Positions 42,690-52,754 of a stretch of 64,000 bases of DNA are shown piece after piece. The translations under genes were made by a program, and so were the position numbers. The notes beneath the pieces were generated by a model. The model was given only the letters and a program-made list of their open reading frames with translations, was not told where the DNA came from and did not search any database. The stretch comes from Kaistella haifensis DSM 19056 (lineage in GTDB: Bacteria; Bacteroidota; Bacteroidia; Flavobacteriales; Weeksellaceae): positions 62,001 through 126,000 of the forward strand of contig NZ_JASZ02000003.1 of assembly GCF_000735695.2 (NCBI RefSeq). Reading direction: 5' to 3'. Position 1 is the stretch's first letter; every line of letters begins with the position of its first letter.

Positions 42690-45557
42690 GTGAGAAACTA
42701 TACTACAGTTTTGAAAATTGCACCTGCCTTTTTGTTATTGGCGGGTACAATGTTACACGCACAAACAGCGGATTCAGTTAAAACTGCCGATATTGAGCAG
42801 GTTGTATTAATTGGTTATGGCGCCAAGAAAAAGTCTGATCTTACAGGTTCTGTTACGGCTGTCTCTGAGAAGGACTTTAACAAAGGTGCTATCGTATCGG
42901 CAGATCAGTTGCTTACAGGTAAAGCGCCAGGTGTTAGAATCACCAACGAAGGAGGATCGCCGGACTCGAAACCGAACATCCGAATCCGTGGAGGAGCATC
43001 TTTGAATGCACAGAATAACCCTCTTATTGTAATTGATGGTGTTCCACTTGATTCTAGCAATCCAGCTGGTGTCGGAAACCCACTGAACCTAATTAACCCC
43101 AATGACATTGAATCTTTCTCAATCCTGAAAGATGCTTCGGCGACCGCTATTTATGGTTCAAGAGCATCCAATGGTGTAATTATTATTACGACTAAGAAGG
43201 GTGGTGGCAAACTGAAAGTCGGTTTTAGTACCAACGTTTCCGTAGGTGAGGTAACGAAGAATCTTGACGTGATGGATTCCTCACATTTTGTAGATTACAT
43301 CAAGACTAATTTCCCTCAGTACAGTTGGAGACTCGGCGTAGGTGGTGATAAAAATAATCCAACTGAAACGGGTACCATCTATAACACCAACTGGCAGGAT
43401 GAAGTTTTCAGAACTACAGTTTCCACCGATAATAACGTAAGCCTTGCAGGAACACTATGGAATGCTCTTCCAATCAGAGTATCTATGGGGTATAACCGCA
43501 CAGAGGGTGTAGTGCGTACAAGTGATTATGAGCGTTTCACTGAAGCAATTAAACTTACGCCAACGTTCTTCGACAAACATTTAAAAATTGATTTGAACTT
43601 AAAAGGTTCTCAGTCTAAGTTTAATGCGGTAGATGCAGGTGCAGCTATTGGAGGAGCGGTAAATATGGATCCTACAAAACCAGTTTATATTTCACAAACC
43701 GGTCTTACGGGTAGCCCCTATAACCGATTTGGAGGTTATTTTCAAAACACAGAATTTTCAGGCGGCCAGTATAGAACTTTAGGTCAAACCAACCCTCTTG
43801 CTGTTCTTCTGCAAAGAAATGCGCCGCAGAAAGTGAGCAAATTACTTGGGAACGTTGAATTTGACTACAAAATGCATTTCCTGCCAGAACTTCGCGCTGT
43901 CTTGAATTTAGGAATGGAAACGTCAAGTTCTGATCTGAAGACTGTTTATGCAGATAATGCAATTCAGACTTATAGAACGCCAAGTGGATCACAGTTCCCG
44001 AATGATTATATCTTCAACCCCGGCGTAGATTACGCCGAGCATCAGGACATCTTCAACAAAACGATGGATGCCTATCTGGTTTACAACACAAAAGTTTCGG
44101 ATTTCCTTACGAACTTCCTTATTCAAGGTGGATACTCCTATCAAAATTTTAAGAACGAAGGATATAAAGACAAGTATATTTATCACGAAACAACAGGAGT
44201 TCGAACACCGTTCGTAGATAATGACCTCAATCCTACAAATGCTTATTACAATGAACTGAACTTGCAGTCATTTATTGCAAGATCAAATATTGATATCTTA
44301 AACCGTTATTTATTTACTCTTACTTTCCGTGCGGATGCTTCCTCGCTGTTCAAGAAAGATCAGCGGTGGGGTTATTTCCCTGCAGTAGGTTTCGCCTGGA
44401 AAGTGAATGAAGAGAGCTTCCTGCGTGATGCAGAGGCTGTACGCGAACTGAAGCTTAGACTTGGTTGGGGAAAAACCGGACAACAGGATATTACAGGACT
44501 CGTTGGTTTTTATCCGTCAAGGCCCCTATTCGCATTGGGTAGTTCTAATGCACAGTATTTCCCTGGAATCGGTACGTACAGTGCGCTTCCGTTTAACGAA
44601 AATCTTACGTGGGAAACAACCACTACCATTAATGCAGGTTTAGATTTCGGATTCTTTCGTGGAAATCTCCTGACAGGTAGCTTTGATATCTATGAAAGAA
44701 AAACAACGGATCTTCTTTTGTGGACTCCTCTTGCCCCAGGCCAAGGTCTTACTAACCAGTTTATTGACAATGTAGGTGAAATGACCAACCGAGGTGCTGA
44801 AATGAACCTTACAGTAACGCCGGTGAAGAACAGCAAGGTAACTTGGAGTATTTCCGGAAATGCTGCGTACAACTTAGGTGAGGTGACCAACCTGAAAAAT
44901 GTCGAAAGCATTGCAGCTTCAGACAGTGGTTTGCCTGTAGGTACAGGGGTAAGCCTTGCATACCATCCAGTAAACGGGCAGCCCTATTCAGCTTGGGTAT
45001 TCCAGCAGGTTTATGATAACAATGGAAATGCGATGCAGGGTGTTGTGATCGACAGAAACGGTGATGGTTTAATTAATAATGATGACCGTTATTATGAAGC
45101 GTTAAGACCGAACTGGACTTATGGTTTCAGCACTTCACTTAATTACCAAAACTGGGATTTCAGCGCTAACTTCCGCGGGCAGGTAGGTGGCAAAGTATAT
45201 AACGCCAGAAAAATGTCTCAAGGCTTCCGCGAGTATGCAGTTCCACAGAACTCGAACTCTCTGAACAACGTTCTTACCTTTGCTGAAAATACTCCGTTCA
45301 CTAACCTTACAGACCAGGTGATCTTCTCAGATTATTTCCTTGAAGATGCTACCTTCCTGCGTTTGGACAACGCGACTGTGGGGTATTTGTTCAAAGATTT
45401 ATTTAACTCTACTGACCTACGCGTTTACGGTTCCGTGAGCAATGCATTTGTAATTACAAAATATGAAGGTTTGGACCCAGAAAATTTCAATGCGATTGAC
45501 AACAATTTTTATCCAAGACCACGAACTTATACCATTGGTTTAAACTTTAATTTTTAA
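42690..45557 (+). CDS. susC: SusC/RagA-type TonB-dependent outer membrane receptor
   Basis: A 955-residue outer membrane transporter. A signal peptide (APAFLLLAGTMLHAQ) leads to a TonB-box-like region, then the plug with KKKSDLTGSVTAVSEKDF and VIDGVPLD, and a C-terminal barrel ending YTIGLNFNF, whose terminal Phe is the barrel signal. The N-terminal carboxypeptidase-like extension of many SusC proteins is missing. It takes up starch oligosaccharides with SusD. The start is GTG at 42690; an in-frame TTG seven codons later (LKIAPAFLLLAG) is the alternative, since a -7-like TATTTTTG overlaps the GTG. No gene for a sigma or antisigma factor is near. Confidence 0.95.
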   Translation: MRNYTTVLKIAPAFLLLAGTMLHAQTADSVKTADIEQVVLIGYGAKKKSDLTGSVTAVSEKDFNKGAIVSADQLLTGKAPGVRITNEGGSPDSKPNIRIRGGASLNAQNNPLIVIDGVPLDSSNPAGVGNPLNLINPNDIESFSILKDASATAIYGSRASNGVIIITTKKGGGKLKVGFSTNVSVGEVTKNLDVMDSSHFVDYIKTNFPQYSWRLGVGGDKNNPTETGTIYNTNWQDEVFRTTVSTDNNVSLAGTLWNALPIRVSMGYNRTEGVVRTSDYERFTEAIKLTPTFFDKHLKIDLNLKGSQSKFNAVDAGAAIGGAVNMDPTKPVYISQTGLTGSPYNRFGGYFQNTEFSGGQYRTLGQTNPLAVLLQRNAPQKVSKLLGNVEFDYKMHFLPELRAVLNLGMETSSSDLKTVYADNAIQTYRTPSGSQFPNDYIFNPGVDYAEHQDIFNKTMDAYLVYNTKVSDFLTNFLIQGGYSYQNFKNEGYKDKYIYHETTGVRTPFVDNDLNPTNAYYNELNLQSFIARSNIDILNRYLFTLTFRADASSLFKKDQRWGYFPAVGFAWKVNEESFLRDAEAVRELKLRLGWGKTGQQDITGLVGFYPSRPLFALGSSNAQYFPGIGTYSALPFNENLTWETTTTINAGLDFGFFRGNLLTGSFDIYERKTTDLLLWTPLAPGQGLTNQFIDNVGEMTNRGAEMNLTVTPVKNSKVTWSISGNAAYNLGEVTNLKNVESIAASDSGLPVGTGVSLAYHPVNGQPYSAWVFQQVYDNNGNAMQGVVIDRNGDGLINNDDRYYEALRPNWTYGFSTSLNYQNWDFSANFRGQVGGKVYNARKMSQGFREYAVPQNSNSLNNVLTFAENTPFTNLTDQVIFSDYFLEDATFLRLDNATVGYLFKDLFNSTDLRVYGSVSNAFVITKYEGLDPENFNAIDNNFYPRPRTYTIGLNFNF

Positions 45558-45567
45558 ATAAAACAAA

Positions 45568-47130
45568 ATGAAAAATATTAAATTCAAATTATTGGCTTTT
45601 GCAGCGGTAGTGATGCTGTCCACGCAGTCCTGTCTCCGGGATCTGGATACTGAGCCAAAATATGATATGACACTTGAATATATACTGCAACAGGATCCTA
45701 AAGCAGTGGAAGGAATGCTTTCCCGTCTTTATGCAAGTTTCGCTCTTTCCAGTGTTAAAGGTCCTGGTGATTCTGACATCTCTGGTGCTGACCCGGGAGA
45801 GTCGCCATTTATCCGTGGTCTTGTAAATCTTCAGGATTTTACGGCAGACGGAATGAAAAACCGTTGGGGAGATAACGGACTTGACCAACTAACCACTACC
45901 AGCAACTGGACCGACAATAATAAATTCTTCAAGTATGCATACGACAGAATTTATTATACAGTTCCTCAGGCAACTAACCTTATCCTCATCATGAAGAGCG
46001 ATAACGTAAAATATCAGAACAAGGAGCAGGTGGTGAGCGAGCTTCGGTTTCTGCGTGCACTTTCTTACTATTATCTTATCGATCTTTTTGGTAAAGGCGT
46101 ATTGGTAAATGATGAAACTTTCAATACGAGTACACCGCTTCCAGAAGCTTCACGAACTGAACTTTTCACCTTTGTTGAAACTGAACTTAAAGATATCGAA
46201 GGAAAACTTCCTGCCCAAAATTCTTATGCACGTGCAAACAAATCTGCGGCAAGAATGCTTTTGGCTAAACTTTATCTGAATGCTGAAGTTTATACAGGAA
46301 CGCCGCGATATAATGATGCTGCCGCATATATTAGTAAAGTAATTAGTGAAGGTGGATATCAGTTGGAAGGAAACTTCCGCAAGAATTTTTCTGCTGACAA
46401 CAATACTTCGAAAGAGATTATCTTCCCACTTATAGCTGACGCTGCAAGCAGCCAGAGTTTCGGTAACACTACTTACATCGTTAATGGAAGCATCAGTACG
46501 GATACCATGACGCCTGCAGATTTTGGCGCGACAGATGGTTGGGCTGGTCACCGGGCAACTAAAGCATGGTATGGTTTATTTGCAGGTTCTGCAGCTGGTC
46601 TTCAGAGCAGTACTGACGTACGTGCAAAGCTTTTCTGGTCAACAGGTCACAATTGGGAGATGAATGATTATAAAACTTGGACTGACGGTTTCCCTTCAGA
46701 CAAATTCTGGAACAAAAATTCTGATGGTAGTGGGAGCGCAACAAGTTTCTCTTCTACAGATTTCCCTCTGTTCCGTTTGAGTGATGCTTATCTAATTTAT
46801 GCTGAATGTGCGATTCGTGGCGCGGCAGGTACTTCAATGGGGCAGGCAATCACTTATTTCAACCAGGTTCGTACAAGAGCTGGAGCTCCAGTTGTTTCTG
46901 TTCTTTCACTTGACGAAGTTTTAAATGAAAGAGGCCGTGAACTCGGTTTAGAAGGTGTGCGTCGTCAGGATCTTATCCGTTTCGGGAAATTTACAGGTGG
47001 TTCTTATCTGTGGCCTTGGAAAGGTGGTGTGAAGAACGGTACTGCGATTTCGGACAACTACAAATTGTTTCCTATTCCTAGTACTGCGCTTCAGGCGAAT
47101 CCAAATCTGACCCAAAATCCAGGTTACTAA
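45568..47130 (+). CDS. susD: SusD/RagB-type starch-binding outer membrane lipoprotein
   Basis: A 520-residue lipoprotein. The signal ends MLSTQSC with Cys22 as lipidation site. The SusD fold is shown by its helical TPR-rich core (LRALSYYYLIDLFGKGVL near residue 160), DKFWNKN, and the C-terminal LNERGRELGLEGVRRQDLIRFGKF, the standard family ending. It sits on SusC as a lid that captures glycan. It starts 10 bp after susC, so they are translated from one transcript. Confidence 0.94.
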   Translation: MKNIKFKLLAFAAVVMLSTQSCLRDLDTEPKYDMTLEYILQQDPKAVEGMLSRLYASFALSSVKGPGDSDISGADPGESPFIRGLVNLQDFTADGMKNRWGDNGLDQLTTTSNWTDNNKFFKYAYDRIYYTVPQATNLILIMKSDNVKYQNKEQVVSELRFLRALSYYYLIDLFGKGVLVNDETFNTSTPLPEASRTELFTFVETELKDIEGKLPAQNSYARANKSAARMLLAKLYLNAEVYTGTPRYNDAAAYISKVISEGGYQLEGNFRKNFSADNNTSKEIIFPLIADAASSQSFGNTTYIVNGSISTDTMTPADFGATDGWAGHRATKAWYGLFAGSAAGLQSSTDVRAKLFWSTGHNWEMNDYKTWTDGFPSDKFWNKNSDGSGSATSFSSTDFPLFRLSDAYLIYAECAIRGAAGTSMGQAITYFNQVRTRAGAPVVSVLSLDEVLNERGRELGLEGVRRQDLIRFGKFTGGSYLWPWKGGVKNGTAISDNYKLFPIPSTALQANPNLTQNPGY

Positions 47131-47148
47131 CTTTAATTTAATTCAATA

Positions 47149-48279
47149 ATGAAAACCAATAATTTATATAAAATACTTCTTGCAGTGCTGGTCTTTTTCG
47201 GCATTACAGCCTGCGAGGACCGGGAACTGATTATGGTAGAAAATCAATCAGCTCCTATTGTGATGGATCTTTCGGCTTCAACACTTTTTTTAGATCAGAA
47301 TTTTCCGGCTAATCCTGCACTTACAGTAACCTGGACAGCGGCAACTTATTCAGTACCAACCGAAATTAGATATAAAGTAGAAGCTTCTGCAGATGAGAAG
47401 TTTACGAAGCCATTAGAGCTTGCTACTGTTGCTGAATCAAGCAATACGGTAACTTTCACTGTAGATGAAATGAACAAGTCAGCGATTACTTTAGGTATGT
47501 CACCGGCAGTATCGTCAAAAATGTATTTAAGAGTTGTATCTTACTTAGGAACTGGTCAAATGATGTCCGCCATTTCTAATGTAACCTCACTACAGATTAC
47601 GCCTTACGTGCTTTCTTATCCCGATTTCTACCTTGTAGGTGGTGCCACCGCTGTAGACTGGACTGCGAGTGCAGCACAGATTCTTTATAAAGATGCTAAC
47701 CTTTCTTATATCTACACTTATCTGAAGCCAGGAAATTTCCGTTTCCTCGGTCAGCAAGACTGGAATCCTACAAACTACAGTCTTAATGATCCTGGAATCA
47801 AAGAAAACTATAGATATTTCAACCAGTGGCCTGCTACAATTGCGCCCGACACTGCTGAACAGGAAAACATGATTTTCTCCGGCACAGAAGGTATATACAA
47901 AATTACCATTAACGCAGCTGCTGATAAAAAGACATTGGATATTGTTCCAGCTTCTGTTTTTGGTTTTAACTATGAGACGGTTTATTTGGTTGGAAGCATT
48001 GCAGGAAACAACGGGACCCCTGAAAATGGAGTTGAAATGACGAAAACAGCTGATGGCGTTTACGAGTTCACTACCACGATTGAAAATGGTACTGAATTTA
48101 AGATCCTCGGGCAAAAATCTTGGGGAGACCTTGACTGGGGTAATATCGGTGGAAACGGTAATACCGGATTCCTTGGCCCAAAAGGAGATAACGGAAACAT
48201 CAAATTTGATGGTGGCGGATCTGAATACAAGATTACTGTGAATATCAAGAGAGGAACTTACAGCATTGTAAAACTTTAG
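47149..48279 (+). CDS. SusE-like starch-binding outer membrane lipoprotein
   Basis: A 376-residue lipoprotein. The lipobox is ITAC (Cys22), followed by EDRE, an acidic tail that acts as a surface-export signal in Bacteroidetes. An N-terminal Ig-like SusE domain is followed by two carbohydrate-binding modules. The first contains FYLVGG, RFLGQQDWNP and NYSLND; the second contains VYLVGS, GVYEFTTT, LGQKSWG and GGGSEYKITVN. It would bind starch at the cell surface. 18 bp after susD, and paralogous to the next gene. Confidence 0.88.
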   Translation: MKTNNLYKILLAVLVFFGITACEDRELIMVENQSAPIVMDLSASTLFLDQNFPANPALTVTWTAATYSVPTEIRYKVEASADEKFTKPLELATVAESSNTVTFTVDEMNKSAITLGMSPAVSSKMYLRVVSYLGTGQMMSAISNVTSLQITPYVLSYPDFYLVGGATAVDWTASAAQILYKDANLSYIYTYLKPGNFRFLGQQDWNPTNYSLNDPGIKENYRYFNQWPATIAPDTAEQENMIFSGTEGIYKITINAAADKKTLDIVPASVFGFNYETVYLVGSIAGNNGTPENGVEMTKTADGVYEFTTTIENGTEFKILGQKSWGDLDWGNIGGNGNTGFLGPKGDNGNIKFDGGGSEYKITVNIKRGTYSIVKL

Positions 48280-48316
48280 AACACCGTTTATAAGTTCATT
48301 AAAATAACTGAAAAAA

Positions 48317-49750
48317 ATGAAAAATATATTTAAAATTTTGATCGTGCTGTTTCTGCCATTAATTCTTCTGAATTCCTGCAGAAACGATGCTGACAGAGAC
48401 TGGACGACTCCGGAACCGTCATTTACCTTGTATAATACCACTTTGGGAGCTGTAGTTTTGTATCCTACAATGGAAAATAACCCTTTCATATTAAGATGGG
48501 ACAATTCTAAAACTACAGGAGGAACTTATTCTGTTGTTGTTTCAAAGACAGAAGATTTCGCTACGAAAGTAGAGTTGGGTACTTCCACTTCCAATACCTT
48601 CACTACTACAATTGGCGCACTGAATACTGCAATGTTGCAAGCTGGTCTTTCTCCTTATTCTTCGCAAAATGCTTATATTAGAATAGAGACTGGTGCTGAA
48701 GTGTCGAATGCGATTAATTTTGTGGTAACTCCTTATCCTTCTGAAGTTCCGGTGATCAAAAATCCTAGTGCAGGTCAATTGATTACTTTGAATGCTGAAG
48801 CTCCATTAGAAACTGCTACCACTATTCTTTGGGATGATTATTCTTACAGTGTGGCTGTTGAATATAAAGTAGAACTTGCTGCGTCAGGATCATCAAACTT
48901 CCAATTATTAGGAAGCACTACCGATGAAACTCAGTTGGCGGTTTCTAATTATACTTTGAATGATATCGCTATCAAAGCAGGTCTTCCTGTGAATGTAGCA
49001 TCTTCTGTTGATATCCGCGTTACTGCAACTACCACATCAACTGGTGGTACCATAACTAAAACTTCAGATGTTGTTACCTTTAAAGTTGCACCTTATCAAC
49101 CAGCGTTTGTAGATTTCTATCTTGTAGGAGGTGGTACAGCAGTGGGCTGGAATGCTTCTGGAGCACAGTTGTTGAAACAAACTGAAGAAATTTCTGAAAT
49201 TTATACTTATTTGGAAAACAATGGAGAATTCAGATTCTTAGGTCAACAAGATTGGAACCCTATTAATTACAGTCTAAACGCTGATGGTATCAATGATTCT
49301 TTTAAGTATTTCAATACTTGGTCTAGCAATTTAGAGCCAGCAGGATCGGAAAACATGAAATTCACAGGGAATTCCGGTATGTATAAAATCACGATTAACC
49401 AAAACTCAAGAAACATCACAGTGACTCCTTCTTCTGTTCCTACTTTGCCAACCAATGTTTATTTGGTAGGATCTATCCAAGGTTGGAACGCTGGATCAGC
49501 ATTAGAAATGACTCAAGTTGGTGATGGAGTTTACGAATATGTAATTGAAGTTCCAGATGGAGCAGAATTCAAATTCCTAGGTCAGCAAGATTGGTCTGGT
49601 ACGGAATGGGGTAACATCCATGGTGCTGGAAACTCCGGTTTCTTAGGACCAAATGGTGATAACAATAATATTCAATACAACGGTGGCGGCGCTACTTATA
49701 AAATTACTGCCAACATCAAATTGGGAACTAATAAACTGACTCCTCAGTAA
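48317..49750 (+). CDS. SusE/SusF-like starch-binding outer membrane lipoprotein, second copy
   Basis: A 477-residue lipoprotein with LLNSC lipobox (Cys21) and the acidic RNDADRDW stretch after it. It carries two Ig-like domains at the N-terminus (VVLYPTMENN, then PSAGQLITLNAEAPLE) and two C-terminal modules that are clearly related to those of the preceding gene (FYLVGGGTAVGWNASG, RFLGQQDWNPINYSLN, then VYLVGSIQGWNAG and GDNNNIQYNGGGATYKIT). The pair arose by duplication, with one extra Ig-like domain here. It ends the susCDEF-type operon at a terminator. Confidence 0.87.
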   Translation: MKNIFKILIVLFLPLILLNSCRNDADRDWTTPEPSFTLYNTTLGAVVLYPTMENNPFILRWDNSKTTGGTYSVVVSKTEDFATKVELGTSTSNTFTTTIGALNTAMLQAGLSPYSSQNAYIRIETGAEVSNAINFVVTPYPSEVPVIKNPSAGQLITLNAEAPLETATTILWDDYSYSVAVEYKVELAASGSSNFQLLGSTTDETQLAVSNYTLNDIAIKAGLPVNVASSVDIRVTATTTSTGGTITKTSDVVTFKVAPYQPAFVDFYLVGGGTAVGWNASGAQLLKQTEEISEIYTYLENNGEFRFLGQQDWNPINYSLNADGINDSFKYFNTWSSNLEPAGSENMKFTGNSGMYKITINQNSRNITVTPSSVPTLPTNVYLVGSIQGWNAGSALEMTQVGDGVYEYVIEVPDGAEFKFLGQQDWSGTEWGNIHGAGNSGFLGPNGDNNNIQYNGGGATYKITANIKLGTNKLTPQ

Positions 49751-49778
49751 GTTTTATTTTCCTTGAAATTTATAAGAA

Positions 49779-49806
49779 ACTGTTGCTTTTTAGCAGCAGT
49801 TTTTTT
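49779..49806 (+). terminator. Intrinsic terminator after the SusE/F-like pair
   Basis: Nine-bp stem ACTGTTGCT / AGCAGCAGT (one G-U pair) followed by six T residues at 49801-49806. Confidence 0.82.
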
Positions 49807-49887
49807 GTGTTTTTGAGGATAAATATTGCTCAAAAACTTGGTCATTACTAGCATTTTATCTAAATTTATTGATTCGAAATAATCATT

Positions 49888-52044
49888 ATGAAAAATATAA
49901 AAATCTCAGCACTTATTCTATTGTTAGGAAGTATTTCCCTGAATGCACAATCATTAAAATCTCCGGATGGAAAGTTTGAAATGAACTTTCAACTCAAAAA
50001 TGGAGCGCCTTTTTATAACTTAAAATACCAAGGAAAAACCGTTGTTGAAGACTCCAAATTAGGATTAAGACTTTTAAGAGATGGCGACATTCAGTTTGCT
50101 TCCGAGATAGAAAGTAAAGACCAAAAAGGCAAAGATTTATCAGAAGGATTTACCAAAACAGATGAAAAATTCGATTCCAAAAACGAAAGTTGGAATCCGA
50201 TTATGGGCGAAAAAAAATCGTATGTAAATCATTACAATGAACTTGCAGTTACGCTTAATCAAGATGTAAATGATCGCCATATTGTGTTGAAATTCAGGTT
50301 ATTTAATGATGGACTTGGTTTTAGATATGAATTTCCGCAACAGAAAAATCTGAACTATTTCATCATCAGGGAAGAAGACTCCGAAATCGATCTGCCAACC
50401 GATATGAAAGCGTGGTGGCTCGCCGGAGATTACGATTCTCAGGAATACCAGACGCAGACCACAAACCTTTCTGAGATTCCTGCAAAATGGCCAACTTCCT
50501 ACGACGGAAATGCTTCGCAATCTTTAATTAAAAATGCAGTTCAGACGCCTTTAATGCTGAAAAAAGAAGGAAAAGATCAATTGTACGTAAACATTGCAGA
50601 AGCTGCAGTTATCAATTATCAGGCTTCCAACTTGGAATTGGATGCGACTGAATTTAAGTTTAAAACCCACTTAACTCCTGATGCTCAAGGTGCAAAAGGT
50701 TATATGCAAACCCCGGCGGTTTCTCCGTGGAGAACGATCATTGCTTCCCCTAAAGCAGAAGAAGTTTTGGCTTCAAAAATGATTTTCAACCTCAATGATC
50801 CTACAGAATATAAAGATACTTCCTACATCAAACCTACAAAATACATGGGTGTTTGGTGGGAAATGATCATCGGGAAATCTCAGTGGGCTTATTCCACAGC
50901 CAACAACGTACATATCGGGAAAACTGATTTTTCTAAACTCACCCCGAATGGAAACCACGCTGCCAACAATACCAAAGTCAAAGAGTATATCGATTTCGCT
51001 TCAGCACACGGCTTCGACGCATTACTTATCGAAGGCTGGAACATAGGCTGGGAAGACTGGTTCGGTCACAGCAAAGAATTTGTTTTCGACTTCATCACGC
51101 CTTATCCTGATTTCGACATTAAAATGCTGAATGACTACGCTCATTCAAAAGGCATGAAACTTATGATGCATCACGAAACTTCTGGTTCTGCAACCAATTA
51201 CGAAAGATGGGCCGACAAAGCTTTCCAGCTGATGAACAAATACGATTATCCGTCTGTGAAAACCGGTTATGTTGGGAATATTATTCCGCGTGGCGAACAT
51301 CATTACTCACAGTGGACGATTAACCATTATTTAAGAATCGCAGAGAAGGCCAACGAGTATAAAATCATGGTCAACTCTCACGAATCTGTTCGTCCTACAG
51401 GTTTAAGCAGAACCTATCCGAACTGGATCGCCGCTGAAGCCGCACGTGGAACAGAATACGAAGCATTTGGCGGAAATAATCCGGATCATCAGACCATTCT
51501 TCCGTTCACCAGATTTATGGGTGGCCCAATGGATTACACACCGGGAATTTTCCAAACCAAACTAGATTATTATTTTCCCGGCGACAAGCGTTTTGTGAAA
51601 ACAACCTTGGCAAAGCAGTTGGCGCTGTATGTAGTGATGTATTCTCCGCTACAGATGGCGGCTGACTTACCGGAAAACTACGCACGGCATTTAGATGCGT
51701 TCCAGTTCATCAAGGATGTTGCGGTAGATTGGGATGATACCAAAATTCTTTCGGCAGAACCTGGCGATTATATCCACACGGCCAGAAAAGCAAAAGGCAA
51801 AGATGAGTGGTATGTAGGCGGAATTACCGATGAAAACACAAGAAATTACACCGTAGATTTCTCCTTCCTTCCGAAAGGGAAAAAGTACGAAGCCACTGTA
51901 TATGCCGATGGCGACGATGCAGATTATATCAACAATCCTCAATCCTATAAGATTTACAAAAAGACGGTTACCAGCAAATCGAAATTGCCGATGAAACTCG
52001 CTAGAAGCGGTGGTTATGCGATTTCAGTGAAGCCTGTAAAGTAG
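49888..52044 (+). CDS. GH97 alpha-glucosidase (SusB-like, inverting)
   Basis: A 718-residue secreted glycoside hydrolase with a signal peptide (ALILLLGSISLNAQS). The four glutamates that define the inverting SusB branch are at E382 (LLIEGWN), E430 (MHHETSG), E499 (VNSHESVRP) and E523 (ARGTEYEAF), each nine residues before the published SusB positions E391, E439, E508 and E532, so the catalytic and calcium sites are intact. Retaining GH97 enzymes have other residues there. It releases glucose from maltooligosaccharides in the periplasm. Upstream 100 bp hold no clear promoter. Confidence 0.95.
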   Translation: MKNIKISALILLLGSISLNAQSLKSPDGKFEMNFQLKNGAPFYNLKYQGKTVVEDSKLGLRLLRDGDIQFASEIESKDQKGKDLSEGFTKTDEKFDSKNESWNPIMGEKKSYVNHYNELAVTLNQDVNDRHIVLKFRLFNDGLGFRYEFPQQKNLNYFIIREEDSEIDLPTDMKAWWLAGDYDSQEYQTQTTNLSEIPAKWPTSYDGNASQSLIKNAVQTPLMLKKEGKDQLYVNIAEAAVINYQASNLELDATEFKFKTHLTPDAQGAKGYMQTPAVSPWRTIIASPKAEEVLASKMIFNLNDPTEYKDTSYIKPTKYMGVWWEMIIGKSQWAYSTANNVHIGKTDFSKLTPNGNHAANNTKVKEYIDFASAHGFDALLIEGWNIGWEDWFGHSKEFVFDFITPYPDFDIKMLNDYAHSKGMKLMMHHETSGSATNYERWADKAFQLMNKYDYPSVKTGYVGNIIPRGEHHYSQWTINHYLRIAEKANEYKIMVNSHESVRPTGLSRTYPNWIAAEAARGTEYEAFGGNNPDHQTILPFTRFMGGPMDYTPGIFQTKLDYYFPGDKRFVKTTLAKQLALYVVMYSPLQMAADLPENYARHLDAFQFIKDVAVDWDDTKILSAEPGDYIHTARKAKGKDEWYVGGITDENTRNYTVDFSFLPKGKKYEATVYADGDDADYINNPQSYKIYKKTVTSKSKLPMKLARSGGYAISVKPVK

Positions 52045-52066
52045 GTGATGTGAACAGGTACCAATT

Positions 52067-52099
52067 AAACCTTATAGGTTTTCAAAACCTATAAGGTTT
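52067..52099. repeat. Perfect palindrome left of the RAYT gene
   Basis: Two 16-bp arms, AAACCTTATAGGTTTT (52067-52082) and AAAACCTATAAGGTTT (52084-52099), separated by one base. It starts 22 bp after the GH97 stop and lies 40 bp before the RAYT ATG. A 9-bp tandem repeat AAGGTTTCT AAGGTTTCT follows (52094-52111). It is a REP-like unit of the same design as the one at 52744-52776. Confidence 0.9.
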
Positions 52100-52139
52100 C
52101 TAAGGTTTCTAGTTTTCGCCACTCCAAATAAACAGTACC

Positions 52140-52754
52140 ATGATAGAGAGCAGATATCGCGAAAGTTTCGACTTCAACGGAATTTTTCATGTGTACACGC
52201 ACGTGAACGGAAACGAATTGGTTTTTCGTGAAGACAAAAACTATATTTTTTTCCTTGAAAAACTCAAGCATTATCTGTTACCGGTTTTAGATATTTACGC
52301 TTATTGTTTAATGCAGAATCACATTCACCTGTTGGTAGCATTTAAAACGGGTGATGAGGTTGGTAAGAATTTGACTATTGAAACTGCAGAGGTGTATGGT
52401 GAAAAATCGCATCGGCTTCTGATGAAGCCGTTCAGTAATTTACTTAATTCGTATGCGAAGGCTTATAATAAAATGTACGGCCGGCGAGGGGCATTATTTT
52501 TAGATTATTTAAAGAGAATCAGAATAGATGACGAAAAATATTTATTAAATACCTTCAAATATATTCACAGAAATCCTATAAATCACGGTTTCGTTCGTGA
52601 TGTGAGTGAATGGAAATTTTCATCCTATCGAAGTTATCTCCATCCGGAAACCGCATCGGCAGTAACACGCGATTATATGCTGAAATATTTTCGCTCGATG
52701 GATGAATTTATCGAATTTCACAGTTATCCTGAAATGAATCCTCAAACCTCATAG
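52140..52754 (+). mobile_element. REP-associated tyrosine transposase (RAYT, HUH/Y1 family)
   Basis: A 204-residue protein of the Y1 transposase (transposase_17) superfamily. The HUH motif is YCLMQNHIHLLV (His-Ile-His near residues 62-64), and the probable catalytic tyrosine is in the segment NSYAKAYNKMYGRRGALFLDYLK, where KYN and GRxG are typical. RAYT proteins mobilise or process short palindromic REP elements. It is flanked by two perfect hairpins and its TAG stop (52752-52754) lies inside the right one. It sits between the GH97 and GH13 genes. No terminal repeats of a classic insertion sequence are seen, so it is probably a fixed single-copy host-type RAYT. Confidence 0.87.
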
